Shown here: piece after piece, positions 9,306-19,907 of the stretch
How the letters are laid out: every line of letters begins with the position of its first letter
How positions within the stretch are numbered: position 1 is the first letter of the stretch
NCBI GenBank assembly: GCA_021464525.1
Contig: JADRCO010001035.1
Location: 1 to 23,302 of the forward strand
DNA length: 23,302 nt
Origin: Rhizophagus sp. LPA8_4_AMF
Taxonomy: Eukaryota; Glomeromycota; Glomeromycetes; Glomerales; Glomeraceae
Direction of reading: 5' to 3'
The notes under the pieces: generated by a model
What the model was told of the DNA's origin: nothing
The model's input: only the letters and a program-made list of their open reading frames with translations
Databases searched by the model: none
Translations under genes and position numbers: made by a program

Positions 9306-10608
9306 AATATTTGATAATAATAATATTATTTTTTAATCAATATGTATAATAATGTATTGAGTTATTATTATGTAAAAAAATTGTCAATGTCGCCTTTAAG
9401 TAGATCTTGGGTAATATTGTGTATAATTATTATTTTGTAAAATTTTTTTGTAAAATTTATTAATTTTAATATTCAAATAATAAATATTAATATAGTAAAT
9501 AATCGCATATTACAATTTTTTTAAAAAAAATTGAAATCGATTTGATAACTTATAATTATTGAATCACTATACGATATTGATATGCATTCGTTTAGGGAGT
9601 TATCACCGATATGTCGTATAACACGAACTTAAGGGCGAATAATACACGAGTCCATGAATAATATTTTCAATTTGAATTGGATATAAAAAAAAAATTACAG
9701 TTGATAAAGGAAAATAATGCGTCATTATTGAGTGGAATTATCATTCAAGCATATATTTTTCGTTAATTCACTAATTTGCCAATTAATGACGATCGTCAAT
9801 TCGACAGTCGTTCTTGCGGCAACACAGGTATTTATCGTTATTTTTTTTTAAAGGCAAACAGACAATATCTTTTTTTTTAAAATTAAATTATTAATATTAA
9901 TATGATAACCGGATTAATTGAAAATGACAAAATTAAATGCCACCATTGCTGCCGTCGCTTCAATCGTACTACTTTAATATCGTGAGAAACTGATAAAGCG
10001 ATAAGAATATTATTTTGAAGGATTAGTTTATAAAACACACTCACTTATATTTCTTTATAATAAAAGTATGTTAGTAAGAGTGACGTAAGCGTATGCAGGC
10101 AGACGCTTGATTTTAAGTTTGCCGTCGACAAATGCTTAAATAGTATCGTAAAAAATTCTTCGTATACGTGATTTATAATATTTTCATAATTTATAAAAAG
10201 TATTACTTTTATATAAAAATTATAAATCTTTTTTTTTGCTTTAAATATAAAAAGCATTACTTTAATTACTAGTATCCTTCATTGTCTTTTCTTTCATATA
10301 TTCGATCATTTCAAAAAAAATAGTATCATACTTGCAAATAAGCATCAATTATTTAAAATAATTAAATTTTCGGAAAAATGAATCAAATCCTCATGAATTT
10401 TTGAAATCCTATAACGACATTTTAATTTAAAAGAGAGATATATATGTATATTCGGTTAACTTTATAATAAAAAAAATACTGTCGTAAGAATAATTAATGA
10501 TTTTTAATAGACTTATTTATTATATTTTACGATATTTTGAAAAAAATAATGTAATAAATTTAATTGATTTACATTTTATAATTTAATAAAGAAAAAACTT
10601 ATTATAAA
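9306..10608. other. Convergent intergenic spacer, duplicated at 15346-16591
   Basis: This stretch separates the 3' ends of two convergent kinase-Sel1 genes. It matches 15346-16591 over nearly its whole length with scattered changes and indels. Recognisable shared blocks include cacctttaagtagatcttggg (9390s/15440s), tcattcaagcatatattttt, tgttagtaagagtga and cgtcgacaaatgctta. The minus-strand frame at 10045-10257 is not kept in the other copy and starts with TTG, so I do not call a gene. Poly(A)-type AATAAA motifs occur on both strands near the gene ends. Confidence 0.7.
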
Positions 10609-12900
10609 TTATCGATTTTTTTGAAGTATTTCTAATCTATTTCGTGCATCCTGATAACCTTGTTTGGCAGATTTTTCATACCAATAAATTGCTTTATCTA
10701 TATCTTTTGTAATTCCTTTTCCATTTTCATACATAATACCAAGATTATATTGTGCTACTTCATATCCTAAATTTTCTGATTTTTGATAAAATTCAACTGC
10801 TTTTTGCTTATCAATTTTAGTTCCAATACCATATTCATAACAATATCCTAACATTGTTATTCCACGTGAATATCCTCCTTCAGCTGATTGTTTAGAAAAT
10901 TCGAAGGTTTTATTATCATCTTTTTCAACCCCATTTCCATTTAAATAACAAAGACTAAGATTACACATAGCCATTATATTTCCGTTACTTGCAGCTTTTT
11001 CATACCAATAAATAGCCATTTTTAAATCTTTTTCAACGCCTAATCCATTTTCATAAGAATAACCAATTTTAAGTTGTCCATGTGCGAAATTTTTATTGCT
11101 CACTTTTTCATAATATTCGAAAGCTAATTTTTCATTTTTTATAGTTCCATATCCATATTGATAACATGCACCAACAAAAATTTTTGCTAATATATGATCT
11201 TTTTCTGATGCATTAAAAAATAATTTAAATGCTTTCTCATAATTATTGTTTGTCCCAATTCCATAAAAATTAAAATATCCAAGTAAAAAAATAAAATTTG
11301 AATTATTTTGATTATTTGATAACCAATTATAAATTTCATGTGAATTTGTATTGTAATTATCAAGATATTCAATAACTTGCTCATTTACTAATTTCTCTTC
11401 AATTCCTTTATCAAATAATTTAAAAATCAAATCATTTATTTCATTAACTATTATGTTAAAGTCTTTTTCAGTTGAAAATTTCTCTTGCTTATTTGATATC
11501 GTTATATTATCAATTTCTTTTGTATTCATTTTATTAAAATTTTGAATAAGCTGAGATAATTCTCCTTGTGATTCTGAATTATTGGTACTTAAATGGACTT
11601 CGCTAAATTCTTGCTCGTTTAATAATTGAGAATTTTCCGTTATTGTATCTGTTTTTGTAATTATTGCTTTTAACAAATCAACTACTTGATATATAGTAGG
11701 ACGATTATCTGGCTCACCGTCCCAACATTCTAAAATACAAATATAATTTTAAGATTATTAATTAAAACAATATTTTAAATTATAATAAATTTAAGATTTT
11801 ACTTACTAGTATAAATTTTTACATATTCTTCTGGTGTGTCAGGAACAACCGTTTCTCTAAAACCTTGTGAAATTTCCAAAATTAAACTAACATCATATTG
11901 TTCACCTTCAGCATCAAAAGGAGGTTTCCCACTAGATATTTCCCATAATAATACGCCAACACTGTAAACATCACTTTTTTCATTTAATGAAAAAATTTGG
12001 TTATTATTATTTCTTCGTTTGCTAAAGCTTTTCGGATCAACATAGGGAACCATCCCAAATAATTTAGATTGGAAATTGGATGATGCTCCAATTCTTTTTG
12101 ATAACCCAAAATCTGCCAATTTGATCATGTTTTGGTGAACTAATATATTTTCGGAATGCTATTAAAAAAAAATATATTAAATAAATAAATACAAATACAG
12201 TGTTACGAACAATGATTAAATAATAATAAATAAATTACCAAGTCACGATGGATGATCTCTTCATTATGCAAGCATGATACAGCGTAAGCTAATTGGTACG
12301 CCATATTTAATTTATCGTCCCATGTGAGCTTACTAAAGTTTTTTTCCAAATAATTTCGAAGACTACCACCGTCAGCGTATTCCATTACCATTATATAATT
12401 ATTATTACCAATTTGATTGTCTAAAAAAAAAAAAATTGGGTTGTGAATAAAATTTAGGATATAATACTTATTAAAGTCTCATTATAATACCTGATTCAAA
12501 TTTTGTTATTCCATGGTAACGAATGATATTATCATGAAAATCAACTTTACGTTGAATTTTTAACTAAAATAAATTCAAGTATTAAAAAAAAAAATAATAT
12601 ATAGGCTAAAAAAAAAAATATAGTAAAAATAAATTGTATTATATAATAAATTACCTCACAAACAATTTCTTTCATGGTGACATGATTAAGGTTAAAAAAA
12701 ATTTTTAACGCTAATTGTTTTTTTGTATTTTTCCAATTTGCACGGTACACTTTTCCGAAACCTCCAGAACCAATTTCTTGAAAGTTAGTAAATTGGTTGT
12801 ATTCATAATGATTTAAATGTTCTTTATCAATAGCTTCTTCAATCCAATTAGTCCATTCATTAGTATTTTCGGTATTTTGCATTTGTTTATTATCAGACAT
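10609..12900 (-). CDS. TKL-type protein kinase fused to Sel1-like repeats, 657 aa, intact
   Basis: Five exons on the minus strand: 12900-12655, 12563-12491, 12420-12239, 12158-11807 and 11729-10609. All junctions are GT-AG, and the phase pattern matches the 7025-9305 gene. Kinase domain, about residues 40-300: glycine loop GSGGFG (44-49), Lys66 in LALK, HRD 164-166, LHSEN with Asn171, DFG 183-185, PYVDP in place of APE, then SDVYSVGVLLWEISSGKPPF. CWDGEPDNRPT closes the domain across the exon 4/5 junction. Six well-kept Sel1 repeats follow at about residues 431-645 (for example FLLGYFNFYGIGT.., ..YWYEKSAKQG at the end). The start ATG begins MSDNKQMQ, which is conserved in the pseudogene at 1228. 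By family it is a cytosolic signalling kinase with a protein-binding repeat array; its partner is unknown. Exons 3-4 share an identical tract with the gene at 16592-18914. Upstream lies the conserved block 13026-13099. Confidence 0.92.
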
Positions 12901-13837
12901 AGTGAATAATAATATTAACAGAAAAAGTTTTATAAGATAATAAAATTGAACGGTCAAAGTTGTAAAATAAAAATTTTATTGAGTACGAAAACGACAATTT
13001 AAGTACTTTATGCAACTTATACTCCCGATTATTGTCGCACAATGTCACGTATCACCAAAAAAAATTTTGTGTCTATTTTACCGCAATAATACCGCAGTAA
13101 TACTCGGAAAAAAATATCTATGTATCAAACAATTTCACGTGACTATATTAAAATTCCGGTTTAATATTTTTAAATAACTCATCTGTGAAAAATATTCAGT
13201 AAGAATCTGCCAAACAGATGTAAATTATATCAAAACATTTACGAAAAGAAAATAGAAGATGCAAAAATTATTTAATCAACTTTAAAATTGCATATAACTT
13301 TATATTTTCATAGACGTTTAATAAATCCAAGTTAGAAACAATACTAGCTCCAATAATATAAAACACATTAGATTACGTTTATTTTAGATTTTGCGTTAGT
13401 TGTATGTTAACGACTTCCTTTTACTTCAGTAGCAGTTTATGATGATTAATGATGATTGCTTGGCTTCGACTAAGTAGGTAGATTAAAATATACTTAAAGT
13501 TTAATTTTAGCAAATTTTTTATTATTGTTTAAATTAGACTTGTGTAGTTTATCTTTAATGTGCAATGTTGATGAAAATTGATCCAATCAATTACTTAAAA
13601 TAGAGTAATAATGTTCACTTAGTTTCTTAAAAATTATATTGACATAAATTTGGTACGTATTTTAATAGAATTATATAATTTAAGTAATATAACGTTAGCT
13701 GTTAGCTACTGTATCTCCAGCATTTTTTTATATGTATTAAAAACGGCACATGTATATTTTAAAGATAAAAAATTTAGTGGATAATCTTAAAATAAAATTA
13801 TTCGTTGTAATGTAGTTTATTATGAATATTTATACAT
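12901..13837. other. Upstream region of the 657-aa kinase gene, duplicated at 18915-20234
   Basis: Runs from the start codon of the minus-strand kinase gene to the breakpoint of a truncated plus-strand copy. Blocks shared with 18915-20234 include ttgaacggtcaa, gattattgtcgcacaatg, actcatctgtgaaaaatattc, acaatactagct, aaattatattgacataaatt and tgtagtttattatgaatattta. No gene is seen. The copy beyond 18915 is longer because two miniature elements inserted there. Confidence 0.7.
13026..13099 (-). promoter_or_regulatory. Conserved upstream block of the 657-aa kinase gene
   Basis: On the minus strand TACTGCGG (13099-13092) is followed after 46 nt by ACATTGTGCGACAATAATCG (13045-13026), which ends 125 nt before the ATG. 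The order and distance to the start resemble the pseudogene at 1228 (108 nt). The second motif is itself partly palindromic (attgtcgcacaat). It is a candidate binding site or core promoter block for this gene subfamily. Confidence 0.5.
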
Positions 13838-14171
13838 GGCCGTTAATCCTACTGATACATTCGAAGATTATGTAAATTATATACCGGTAAGACGGTAAGT
13901 AAGGTTGATTTTAAGTAAATTGATTCAAAAATGGATTTAATTTCTCGCTTAAAATTTTTTTATTTTTCGTTTTTTTATTAGAATGTTGGAATAATGAACC
14001 GGATATTCGTCCGACTATACTATTGAAAGTGATATGATCAAAAATAAAAAATTGTTGTTAAATATTTTGAAGGTTCAGTTTAGCTAATAAAGGTTGTACA
14101 ATGGGACAATTAAAAATTGGTCATTGTTATGATATGATAATAGTCATTAAAAAAGATTAGAAATAATATAG

Positions 14172-14372
14172 AACTCCGAGAAATATTATAAATAGGTAAC
14201 AAGAAATCGCCCACTCTTTTACTATTAGCTCTACGCATCTCTTCAGAACCAGAATTACGTAATGCCGCCTGGAATTATTCAAAAAGAAAGATTCTAGTAT
14301 TACACGTTATTTTGGTTCATTCTATGCAAACCCTGTATTATTATCTTTTTATATATTGCTCGGGGTCTTAAT
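14172..14372. mobile_element. Inserted segment of about 200 bp in the truncated copy
   Basis: The Sel1 sequence is homologous to the parent up to about 14170 and resumes near 14373 (aatataaaaagattataaaaaa). The inserted DNA starts near ctccgagaaatattataaat and ends near atatattgctcgggg. Its reversed right end (ccccgagcaatatataaa) resembles the left end, which suggests terminal inverted repeats. One frame inside reads like a hydrophobic peptide, but it is short and no family is recognised. Confidence 0.45.
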
Positions 14373-14461
14373 AATATAAAAAGATTATAAAAAAAGGTTT
14401 TGGATTATTTAATCGATTAGCTAATAAGAAGATGCTGATGGAATATCATTGTTAGGATATT

Positions 14462-14596
14462 AGGCCAGTTCAAAATTGTTCGATTGGAATTTTTGATCGA
14501 CCAAAACGACCAATGGTTTTGGTGGTTCACGTCTGATCGGGTTACATCAACCAATAAAACATGTGATCAAAAATATCAATCAATTTTGAAGTAGCC
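14462..14596. mobile_element. MITE in the truncated Sel1 copy
   Basis: The parent reads gttaggttattgttataat. Here the same site is split by 135 bp. The left end AGGCCAGTTCAAAATTG and the reversed right end GGCTACTTCAAAATTG form an imperfect terminal inverted repeat, and a second matched stretch (tttttgatc) lies further in. TATT flanks both sides (14458-14461 and 14597-14600), so the duplication is 2-4 bp with ambiguity. This would suit a Tc1/mariner- or PIF/Harbinger-type miniature element. It is absent from the parental gene at the same place. Confidence 0.7.
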
Positions 14597-14829
14597 TATT
14601 GTTATAATAGTAATGGAATCGGTACTACAAATAGCATTTGGATTACTATATCAGAAAGCAGCGAATTTAGAAAATAGTGGAGCTCAATATATAATCTTGC
14701 AGTCTCATATTATATGAAATAGGACTAGGAGTAATATTGGTAAAGCTATACTATGAAAAATCTGCCAAACAAGGAGACAAAGATGCTTGAAATAAATTAC
14801 ATGGTTATTTACGAGTAGAAAATGGGAAA

Positions 14830-15345
14830 TACACAGGCGATCGTGATAATCGGATTGGTTTGTCCGGTATATCAAGACATCCGATATATCAAAAATTCTT
14901 CTTATACCAGCCAGATCTTGTATGAAAATTATGTTATATTAAGATATAGAGAAAAATAAAACTATTCCCAAAAACTTTGATTAGAAAATTAAAATAAAAA
15001 AAGAATGGTAAAATTGTATGCGATACCTGTAAAGAATTTCATTAATTTTAATTCTGGTCAAAATTAACCATTTCGGCTGGAATTAAGCATTTTTTAAAAA
15101 TTACAATAATATAAAGGTATGCTAAAAAAGGATACATTAACGCCAAATTTGGAAAATTTCGATATATCAAGATTTTTTTGTTATAACAGATATAGAATCA
15201 AATCCGATTTATGAAATATCGCGACTTTACTAATAAAATCCGTTATATCACGATTGTTTAATATGACAGATTTGGTTCCGGGAGAAAAATCCGCAATAAC
15301 ACCAAATCCGGTTTATCGAAGATCCGATTTATCGCTGATTGCTTT
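14830..15345. mobile_element. Inserted element of about 515 bp after the truncated Sel1 copy
   Basis: The parental 3' end reads gtagaaaatggaaaaat...tttgataataataat. Here gtagaaaatgggaaa is separated from tttgataataataatgtta by about 515 bp of foreign DNA. The left end gcgatcgtgataatcggat and the reversed right end gcaatcagcgataaatcggat are similar, pointing to imperfect terminal inverted repeats. Inside are repeated gatatatcaag and tccgatttat.. motifs. No transposase frame is visible, so it is a non-autonomous DNA transposon. Exact ends and target duplication are not resolved. Confidence 0.6.
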
Positions 15346-16591
15346 ATTGTATTTGATAATAATAATGTTATTTCTAAGTAATTTGTAATATATATATAAT
15401 AATGTATGAGTTATTATTATGTAAGAAAAATTTCAGAGTCACCTTTAAGTAGATCTTGGGCAATATAAAAAAAATTTTGTAAAATCTTCTATAATTTTAA
15501 TATACAAATAATAAATATTTAATAAATATTAATGCAGTAAATAATTACACATTACATTTCTTTAAAAATTGAACCCGATTTAATTAATTGATAATTTATT
15601 TTTATTCAATATTGATTTAGAGAGTTATCATTTCGACAGGTGGTTGTACAACACGAACTTAAGAACGAATAATACATATAAGAATTGTAAGATCATGAGT
15701 TCATGAATAACATTTTCAACTTAGTTGAATTGGATATAAAAATAATATCGTTGATATAGGATAATGCGTCATTATTGAATAGATTTATCATTCAAGCATA
15801 TATTTTTGTAAATTCACTAATTTCTCTCAAGTTAACATTTATTATTGAAGGATAGCGGGATTTAAGACACTTTTCTGCCAACTATCCTTCCTGAATTTCT
15901 GGTTTCAGTCGTTCTGGGCATTTATCGTTATTTTTTATGATAAATGATTAATTGAAAATGGAAAAATTAAATGCAACTGTTGCTCCCGTCGCTTCTGTCG
16001 TACTCCTTCTATTATTGACAATATCGTGAGAAGTTGGTAAAGTGATGAGAATATTATTTTGGAGGATTAGTTATAAAACACTTCCACTTATATTTATTCT
16101 TCATGATAAAAGTATGTTAGTAAGAGTGATGTAAGCGTATGCAGCAAGCAGATACTCAATTTTAAGTTTACCGTCGACAAATGCTTAACAATCAATATTG
16201 TAAAAAAATTCTTCGTATACTTGATATAATATTTTTATATTTATAAAAAGTATTACTTTTATAAAAATTTTAAATATAAAAAGCATTACTTTAATTACTA
16301 ATATCTTTCATTGTCTTTTCTTTCATATATACGATCATTTCAAAAAAATAGTACTAACAAATAAGCATCAACTATTTAAAATAATTATATTTTCGGAAAA
16401 ATGAATCAAATCCTCATGAATTTTGAAATCCTATAACGACATTTTAATTTAAAAGAGAAATATACACATTCAATTAACTTGATAATAAAAAAAATACTAC
16501 CAATAAGAACAATTATTGATTTTTAATAGACTTATTTATTATGTCTTACCGTTACGATATTTTGAAATTTTTAAAATTGATTTCCATTTTA
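15346..16591. other. Convergent spacer, second copy
   Basis: Counterpart of 9306-10608 with numerous substitutions and small indels. At 15847-15893 it carries a local hairpin (aaggatag...ctatcctt) and extra sequence not present in the first copy near 9790-9825. No gene is seen. Confidence 0.65.
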
Positions 16592-18914
16592 TCATTTGAA
16601 AAATAAAGATTTTATTTTATAAAATGTTGATTTTTTTTGAAGTATTTCTAATTTATTTTGTGCATCCTGATCACCTTGTTTGGCAGATTTTTCATACCAA
16701 TAAATCGCTTTATCTAAATCTTTTGTAATTCCATCTCCATTTTCATACATAATACCAAGATTATATTGTGCTACAATATTTCCTAAATTTGCTGATTTTT
16801 GATGTAATTCAAATGCTCTTTGTTTATCAATTTTAGTTCCAATACCATTATTATAACAATATCCTAACATCGATATTCCACCTGAACATCCTCCTTCGGC
16901 TGATTGCTTTAATAATTCAAAAGCTTCATTATAATCTTTTTCAACACCCTTTCCGTTTAAATAACAACTACCTAAATTAAGTTTAGCTGTTATATCTCCA
17001 TTATTTGCAGCTTTTTCGTACCAATAAAAAGCCTTTTTTAAATCTTTTTCAACGCCTAATCCATCTTCATAACAATAACCAATTTTAAATTGTCCATGTG
17101 CGAAATTTTTTTTACTCACTTTTTCATAATATTCGAAAGCTAATTTTTCATTTTTTATAGTTCCACGTCCATATTCATAACATACACCAACAAAAATTTG
17201 TGCTAATATATGATCTTTTTCTGATGCATTAATAAATAATTTAAATGCTTTCTCATAATTTTTGTTTGTCCCAATTCCATATAAATTAAGATATCCAAGT
17301 AAAAAAATAGAATTTGAATTAGTTTGATTATTTGATAACCAATTATAAATTTCATGTGAATTTATATTGTAATTATCAAGATATTCAGTAACTTGCTCAT
17401 TTACTAATTCCTCTTCAGTTCCTTTATCTAATAATTTAAAAATTAAATCATTTATTTCATCAACTATTATGTTAAAATCTTTTTCAGCTGAAAATTTCTC
17501 TTGCTTATTTGAAACTGCTATGTTATCAATATCTTTTGTTTCCATTTTATCAAAATTTTGAATAAGCTGAGATAATTCTCCTCGTGATTCTGAATTATTG
17601 GTACTTAAATGGACTTCATTAAAACCTTGCTCATTTGATAATTGAGGATTTTCCATTATTATATCTGTTTTTGTAATTATTGCTTTTAATAAATCAACTA
17701 CTTGATATATAGTAGGACGATTGTCTGGCTCACCATCCCAACATTCTAAAACACAAATATAATTTAAGATTATTAGTTAAAATCAATATTTAAATTATAA
17801 TAAATTAAAGATTTTACTTACTAGTATAAATTTTTACATATTCTTCGGGTGTGTCAGAAACAACCGTTTCTCTAAGACCTTGTGAAATATCCAAAATTAA
17901 ACTAACATCATATTGTTCACCTTCAGCATCAAAAGGAGGTTTTCCACTAGATATTTCCCATAATAATACGCCAACACTGTAAACATCACTTTTTTCATTT
18001 AATGAAAAAATTTGGTTATTATTATTTCTTCGTTTGCTAAAGCTTTTCGGATCAACATAGGGAACCATCCCAAATAATTTAGATTGGAAATTGGATGATG
18101 CTCCAATTCTTTTTGATAACCCAAAATCTGCCAATTTGATCATGTTTTGGTGAACTAATATATTTTCGGAATGCTATTAAAAAAAAATATATTAAATAAA
18201 TAAATACAAATACAGTGTTACGAACAATGATTAAATAATAATAAATAAATTACCAAGTCACGATGGATGATCTCTTCATTATGCAAGCATGATACAGCGT
18301 AAGCTAATTGGTACGCCATATTTAATTTATCGTCCCATGTGAGCTTACTAAAGTTTTTTTCCAAATAATTTCGAAGACTACCACCGTTAGCGTATTCCAT
18401 TACCATTATATAATTATTATTACCAATTTGATTTTCTAAAAAAAAAATTTAAGTGCAATTTTGTGAATAAAATTTAGGATATAATACTTATTAAAGTCTC
18501 TTTACAATACCTGATTCAAATTTTGTTATTCCATGGCAACGAATAATATTATCATGGAAATCAACTTTACGTTGAATTTTTAACTAAAATAAATTCAAAT
18601 ATTAAAAAATAAAATAATATAAACTAAAAAAAAAAATATCGTAAAAAAAAAATTATATAATAAATTACCTCACAAACAATTTCTTTCATGGTGACATGAC
18701 TAAGGTTAAAAAAAGTTTTTAACGCTAATTGTTTTTTTGTATTTTTCCAATTTGCACGGTACACTTTTCCGAAACCTCCAGCACCAAGTTCTTGAATGTT
18801 AGTAAATTGGTTATATTCATAATAATTTAAATGTTCTTTTTCAATAGCTTCTTCAATCCAATTAATCCATTCATTTGTATTTTCGGTATATTGCATTTGT
18901 TTATTATCGGACAT
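16592..18914 (-). CDS. TKL-type protein kinase fused to Sel1-like repeats, 668 aa, intact
   Basis: Five exons on the minus strand: 18914-18669, 18583-18511, 18435-18254, 18173-17822 and 17745-16592. Exons 1-4 have the same lengths as in the 657-aa paralog. Kinase domain, about residues 40-300: GAGGFG loop (44-49), Lys66, HRD 164-166, Asn171, DFG 183-185, PYVDP, SDVYSVGVLLWEISSGKPPF. Six Sel1 repeats follow from about residue 432. The C-terminus is longer than in the paralog and ends with a basic, aromatic tail (STFYKIKSLFFK). Product and role are as for the paralog: a probable TKL signalling kinase with a repeat scaffold. Codons diverge clearly in exons 1 and 5, yet exon 3, intron 3 and most of exon 4 are nearly identical to the paralog. 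Its immediate upstream region differs because a hAT-like miniature element inserted 61 bp before the ATG (8-bp target duplication included), pushing the conserved upstream block to about 290 bp away. Confidence 0.92.
17944..18387. repeat. 444-bp tract identical to 11929-12372
   Basis: By eye I find no difference between the two copies across most of exon 4, all of intron 3 and most of exon 3, at a constant offset of 6015 bp. The bordering differences are C/T at 11928 versus 17943 and C/T at 12373 versus 18388. The next 60 bp of exon 4 on the left already has four differences, and the exon 5/intron 4 part has many. Identity of an intron inside diverged genes is best explained by recent gene conversion. 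Confidence 0.8.
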
Positions 18915-18982
18915 AGTAAATAATAATATTAACAGAACAAGTTTTAAAAACAATAAAATTGAACGGTCAACTCCATTTTAAG

Positions 18983-19177
18983 TAGGGTTTGCTTTTTTAG
19001 TTACGTCACTTCTTAAGTCAGTGAAAGGTAACCTGTGACCGTAGCTCAATATTATATGAATTATTATTAAATTCCTATATGAGCGTCTGCAGTGACGTTC
19101 TGACGTAACTTTCTCATGGTTGGCAATTCATCCTTATCCTTTGTTACGTCAGTTACGTCAGTAATGTCTGCACCCTA
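18983..19177. mobile_element. hAT-like MITE with 8-bp target duplication, in a gene promoter
   Basis: A 195-bp element with ends TAGGGTTTGC... and ...TGCACCCTA (inverted repeat TAGGGT plus partial match). It is flanked by exact 8-bp duplications ATTTTAAG (18975-18982 and 19178-19185). The paralogous upstream region at about 13000 has the unfilled site (atttaag followed by tactttatgc). An 8-bp duplication and YAGGG-type ends are hallmarks of the hAT superfamily. Inside it has four exact TTACGTCA octamers (19001-19008, 19101-19108 inverted, 19144-19151, 19153-19160). These could be subterminal transposase-binding repeats, and they also match the ATF/CREB bZIP site type. It has no coding capacity. 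Confidence 0.82.
19001..19160. promoter_or_regulatory. Cluster of four TTACGTCA octamers near the 668-aa kinase gene
   Basis: Exact copies are at 19001-19008 (+), 19101-19108 (-), 19144-19151 (+) and 19153-19160 (+), all within the hAT-like element and about 90-250 bp upstream of the kinase start codon. The sequence is a bZIP (ATF/CREB-like) half-palindrome type site. Regulatory use by the kinase gene is only a possibility; the octamers may simply be the element's own subterminal repeats. Confidence 0.4.
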
Positions 19178-19204
19178 ATTTTAAGTATTTTATGCTCCGA
19201 TTAT

Positions 19205-19299
19205 TGATTATTGTCGCACAATGCCACTCACTAGGTATCACTAAAAAAATTGTCTGACAGACTATTCTATTAGGTTTATTTTACCGCAGTACCGCAGTA
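19205..19299 (-). promoter_or_regulatory. Conserved upstream block of the 668-aa kinase gene
   Basis: On the minus strand two back-to-back TACTGCGG copies (19299-19292 and 19291-19284) precede GCATTGTGCGACAATAATCA (19224-19205). It matches the block upstream of the 657-aa gene and of the pseudogene at 1228. Here it sits about 290 bp from the ATG because of the inserted hAT-like element. Confidence 0.5.
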
Positions 19300-19727
19300 A
19301 TGGAGAACTTATAAAATTAACAACGTGTTCGATAACTCATCTGTGAAAAATATTCGGTTAGTAAAACGATTATTTGATTAAAAATCTGCCAAACAAAGTG
19401 TGAATTGAATTAAAGCATTCGCAAGTAGAAAATAGAAGATTTATGCATAAATTTATATTATTATTATTAAAATTATTATTTAAAAATATTTTTTTAAAAA
19501 AAAAATTAAATTGCATGCAATTATTCTTAGAATTCAAGTAAATATTGAAAAATAATTACGTTTTACTTTTCATAAGACATTTAATAATTCTAAGCTAAAA
19601 ACAATACTAGCTTCAATAATATAAGAACACATTTATTTCAGGACGATTTTGGATTGTGCGTTAGTTTTATTTCAGGTAGTTGTGTGCGATGAATTAATGG
19701 TGGATTAGTGCGACTATGTTCGGCTAA

Positions 19728-19907
19728 GGGGATGGCCAGAAATGACGTAATTTAAATTTTAGGATTTTTGACCTATGTCATCATCCATTTTAGGAAATTC
19801 AAATTAAAACCTAATTCTGGCCAGATTATATTAACCTGCAAGCGTCTAAAAATGGCAACTGTATAACATCATCCCCTTAGGAAATGGCGTCATTTCTGGC
19901 CATCCCC
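19728..19907. mobile_element. PIF/Harbinger-like MITE with perfect 20-bp inverted ends
   Basis: A 180-bp element. Its left end GGGGATGGCCAGAAATGACG (19728-19747) is the exact reverse complement of its right end (19888-19907). TAA lies directly on both sides (19725-19727 and 19908-19910). A 3-bp TAA duplication with G-rich ends fits the PIF/Harbinger superfamily. The duplicated region at about 13465-13490 reads through the same place without the element. The perfect ends suggest a young insertion. No coding frame is present, so it would need a transposase from elsewhere. Confidence 0.85.

Larger units (their letters stand above)
13838..14826 (+). pseudogene. 5'-truncated, decayed copy of the 7025-9305 kinase-Sel1 gene
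   Basis: Homology to the plus-strand kinase gene starts abruptly inside exon 4 (gaagattatgtaaa.tatatac), then covers intron 4 and the exon 5 start (gaatgttgga..gaaccgga..cgtccgacta). After a large deletion it picks up the Sel1 repeats (tttagctaataaaggttg.acaatggg; ggtcattgttatgatat; aaatctgccaaacaaggagacaaagatgct). The glycine-loop to DFG part of the kinase is absent. Stops, frame shifts and deletions run throughout, and at least three inserted segments are present (about 14172-14372, 14462-14596, and one at 14830-15345 after the last coding block). It is a by-product of the tandem duplication and has no protein capacity. Confidence 0.88.

Noticed and set aside
10045-10257. 70-codon frame in the convergent spacer
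   Set aside because: The duplicated spacer near 16090-16290 has indels that do not preserve it, and it lacks a proper start.
11187-11384. Minus-strand 65-codon frame
   Set aside because: It lies in another frame of the Sel1-coding exon 5 of the 657-aa kinase gene and is only a shadow.
12901-12957. In-frame hydrophobic N-terminal leader on the minus-strand kinase genes (also 18915-18953)
   Set aside because: The extension has no ATG; it would start at TTG, which is not credible here. The MSDN start is conserved in all three subfamily members, so the hydrophobic stretch is translated 5'-UTR.
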